The position numbers and the translations under genes were made by a program. DNA of 5,120 nt. Source: Caldimonas sp. (GTDB lineage: Bacteria; Pseudomonadota; Gammaproteobacteria; Burkholderiales; Burkholderiaceae_C). The notes beneath the pieces were generated by a model, which saw only the letters and a program-made list of their open reading frames with translations, did not search any database and had not been told where the DNA came from. The stretch covers positions 1 through 5,120 of the forward strand of contig JASLGD010000116.1 in NCBI GenBank assembly GCA_030150305.1, written 5' to 3'. This document shows positions 4,831-5,120 of this stretch, piece by piece; position 1 is the first letter of the stretch; every line of letters begins with the position of its first letter.

Positions 4831-5120
4831 TTAGCGGCGGAAGCGGGCGCAACGCTCGGCAAGTCGTGGTGCGAGCAGCGAAGCGACCGCAAAGACGGCG
4901 CCGAGCAGCGCTCCGGAGATCACGTCCAGAACGACGTGCTGCTTGATCAGCAGCGTTGACAGTACGATCGCCGAACACCACGTCAGGTTGAGGGCGTGCA
5001 TCAGCGCCGGAGCGCCGATGCCTCGCCAGACGTGGCGCAGGCGAATCATCGTGAACGTGGCTGTCGCCACATGCATGGACGGGAAAGCGTTGCCCGAGGC
5101 GTCTACCCCCCGCAGCATCG
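4831..5120 (-). CDS. PAP2-family membrane phosphatase, C-terminal part, 5' end outside window
   Basis: The frame ends in TAA (4833-4831) and is open to the right edge; 95 residues are visible from a Met at 5118 that is probably internal. The PAP2 superfamily removes phosphate from lipids and related substrates at the membrane. Motif C2 is NAFPSMHVA, with Ser14 and His16 counted from that Met, and motif C3 is STLLIKQHVVLDVISG, with nucleophile His61 and Asp65. Motif C1 (K-x6-RP) must lie upstream of the cut. Hydrophobic stretches at about 36-58 and 64-85 fit transmembrane helices, followed by a basic C-terminal tail. Thr replaces the usual Arg after Ser in C3, and FPSMH replaces PSGH, which is the pattern of the inositolphosphotransferase/aureobasidin-resistance branch (PAP2_3) rather than of classical PgpB. 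The substrate is unknown. It is convergent with the small gene that ends at 4657. Confidence 0.87.
   Translation of the reverse strand, partial: MLRGVDASGNAFPSMHVATATFTMIRLRHVWRGIGAPALMHALNLTWCSAIVLSTLLIKQHVVLDVISGALLGAVFAVASLLAPRLAERCARFRR

Overview
The window is GC-rich, with strong G/C preference at third codon positions, short intergenic gaps and protein families (a 70-residue cold-shock protein with a DLFAHFKEIQ segment, a DUF1348 protein, an MPNIAS-type HTH protein) that suggest a betaproteobacterium of the Burkholderiales. This placement rests on sequence style and recognition of families, not on a database search. No RNA gene, insertion sequence, integrase or CRISPR array was seen.

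Layout from left to right. (1) Positions 1-479 (+) hold the C-terminal part of a protein open at the left edge. It carries the catalytic pattern of ribosome-inactivating proteins (Shiga toxin A / ricin A fold): an active-site Tyr, the E-A-L-R-F motif, the following Trp-Gly, and a C-terminal GED...R...S segment resembling Shiga toxin A1. This is the most interesting object in the window. (2) A 225-base non-coding gap separates it from a convergent HTH (XRE-like) gene at 705-1148 (-). (3) Divergent from that gene is a DUF1348/NTF2-like gene at 1379-1858 (+); the 230-base space between them contains a perfect 14-bp palindrome. (4) Two small genes nearly abut on the + strand: a zinc-ribbon protein (2035-2310) and a 62-residue protein (2314-2502). 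(5) A 412-residue alpha/beta hydrolase lies convergent to them at 2570-3808 (-). (6) Divergent from the hydrolase is a cold-shock protein gene (4066-4278, +) with a long structured leader and an intrinsic terminator. (7) A small uncharacterised gene (4373-4657, +) has its Shine-Dalgarno sequence ten bases after that terminator. (8) The right edge cuts a PAP2-family membrane phosphatase gene (4831-5120, -).

The genes do not form one pathway; most are single-gene units with alternating direction. The plausible functional units are the zinc-ribbon/62-residue pair and the cold-shock gene with the small gene behind its terminator. The truncated ribosome-inactivating-type protein has no B subunit and no obvious immunity gene on its downstream side.
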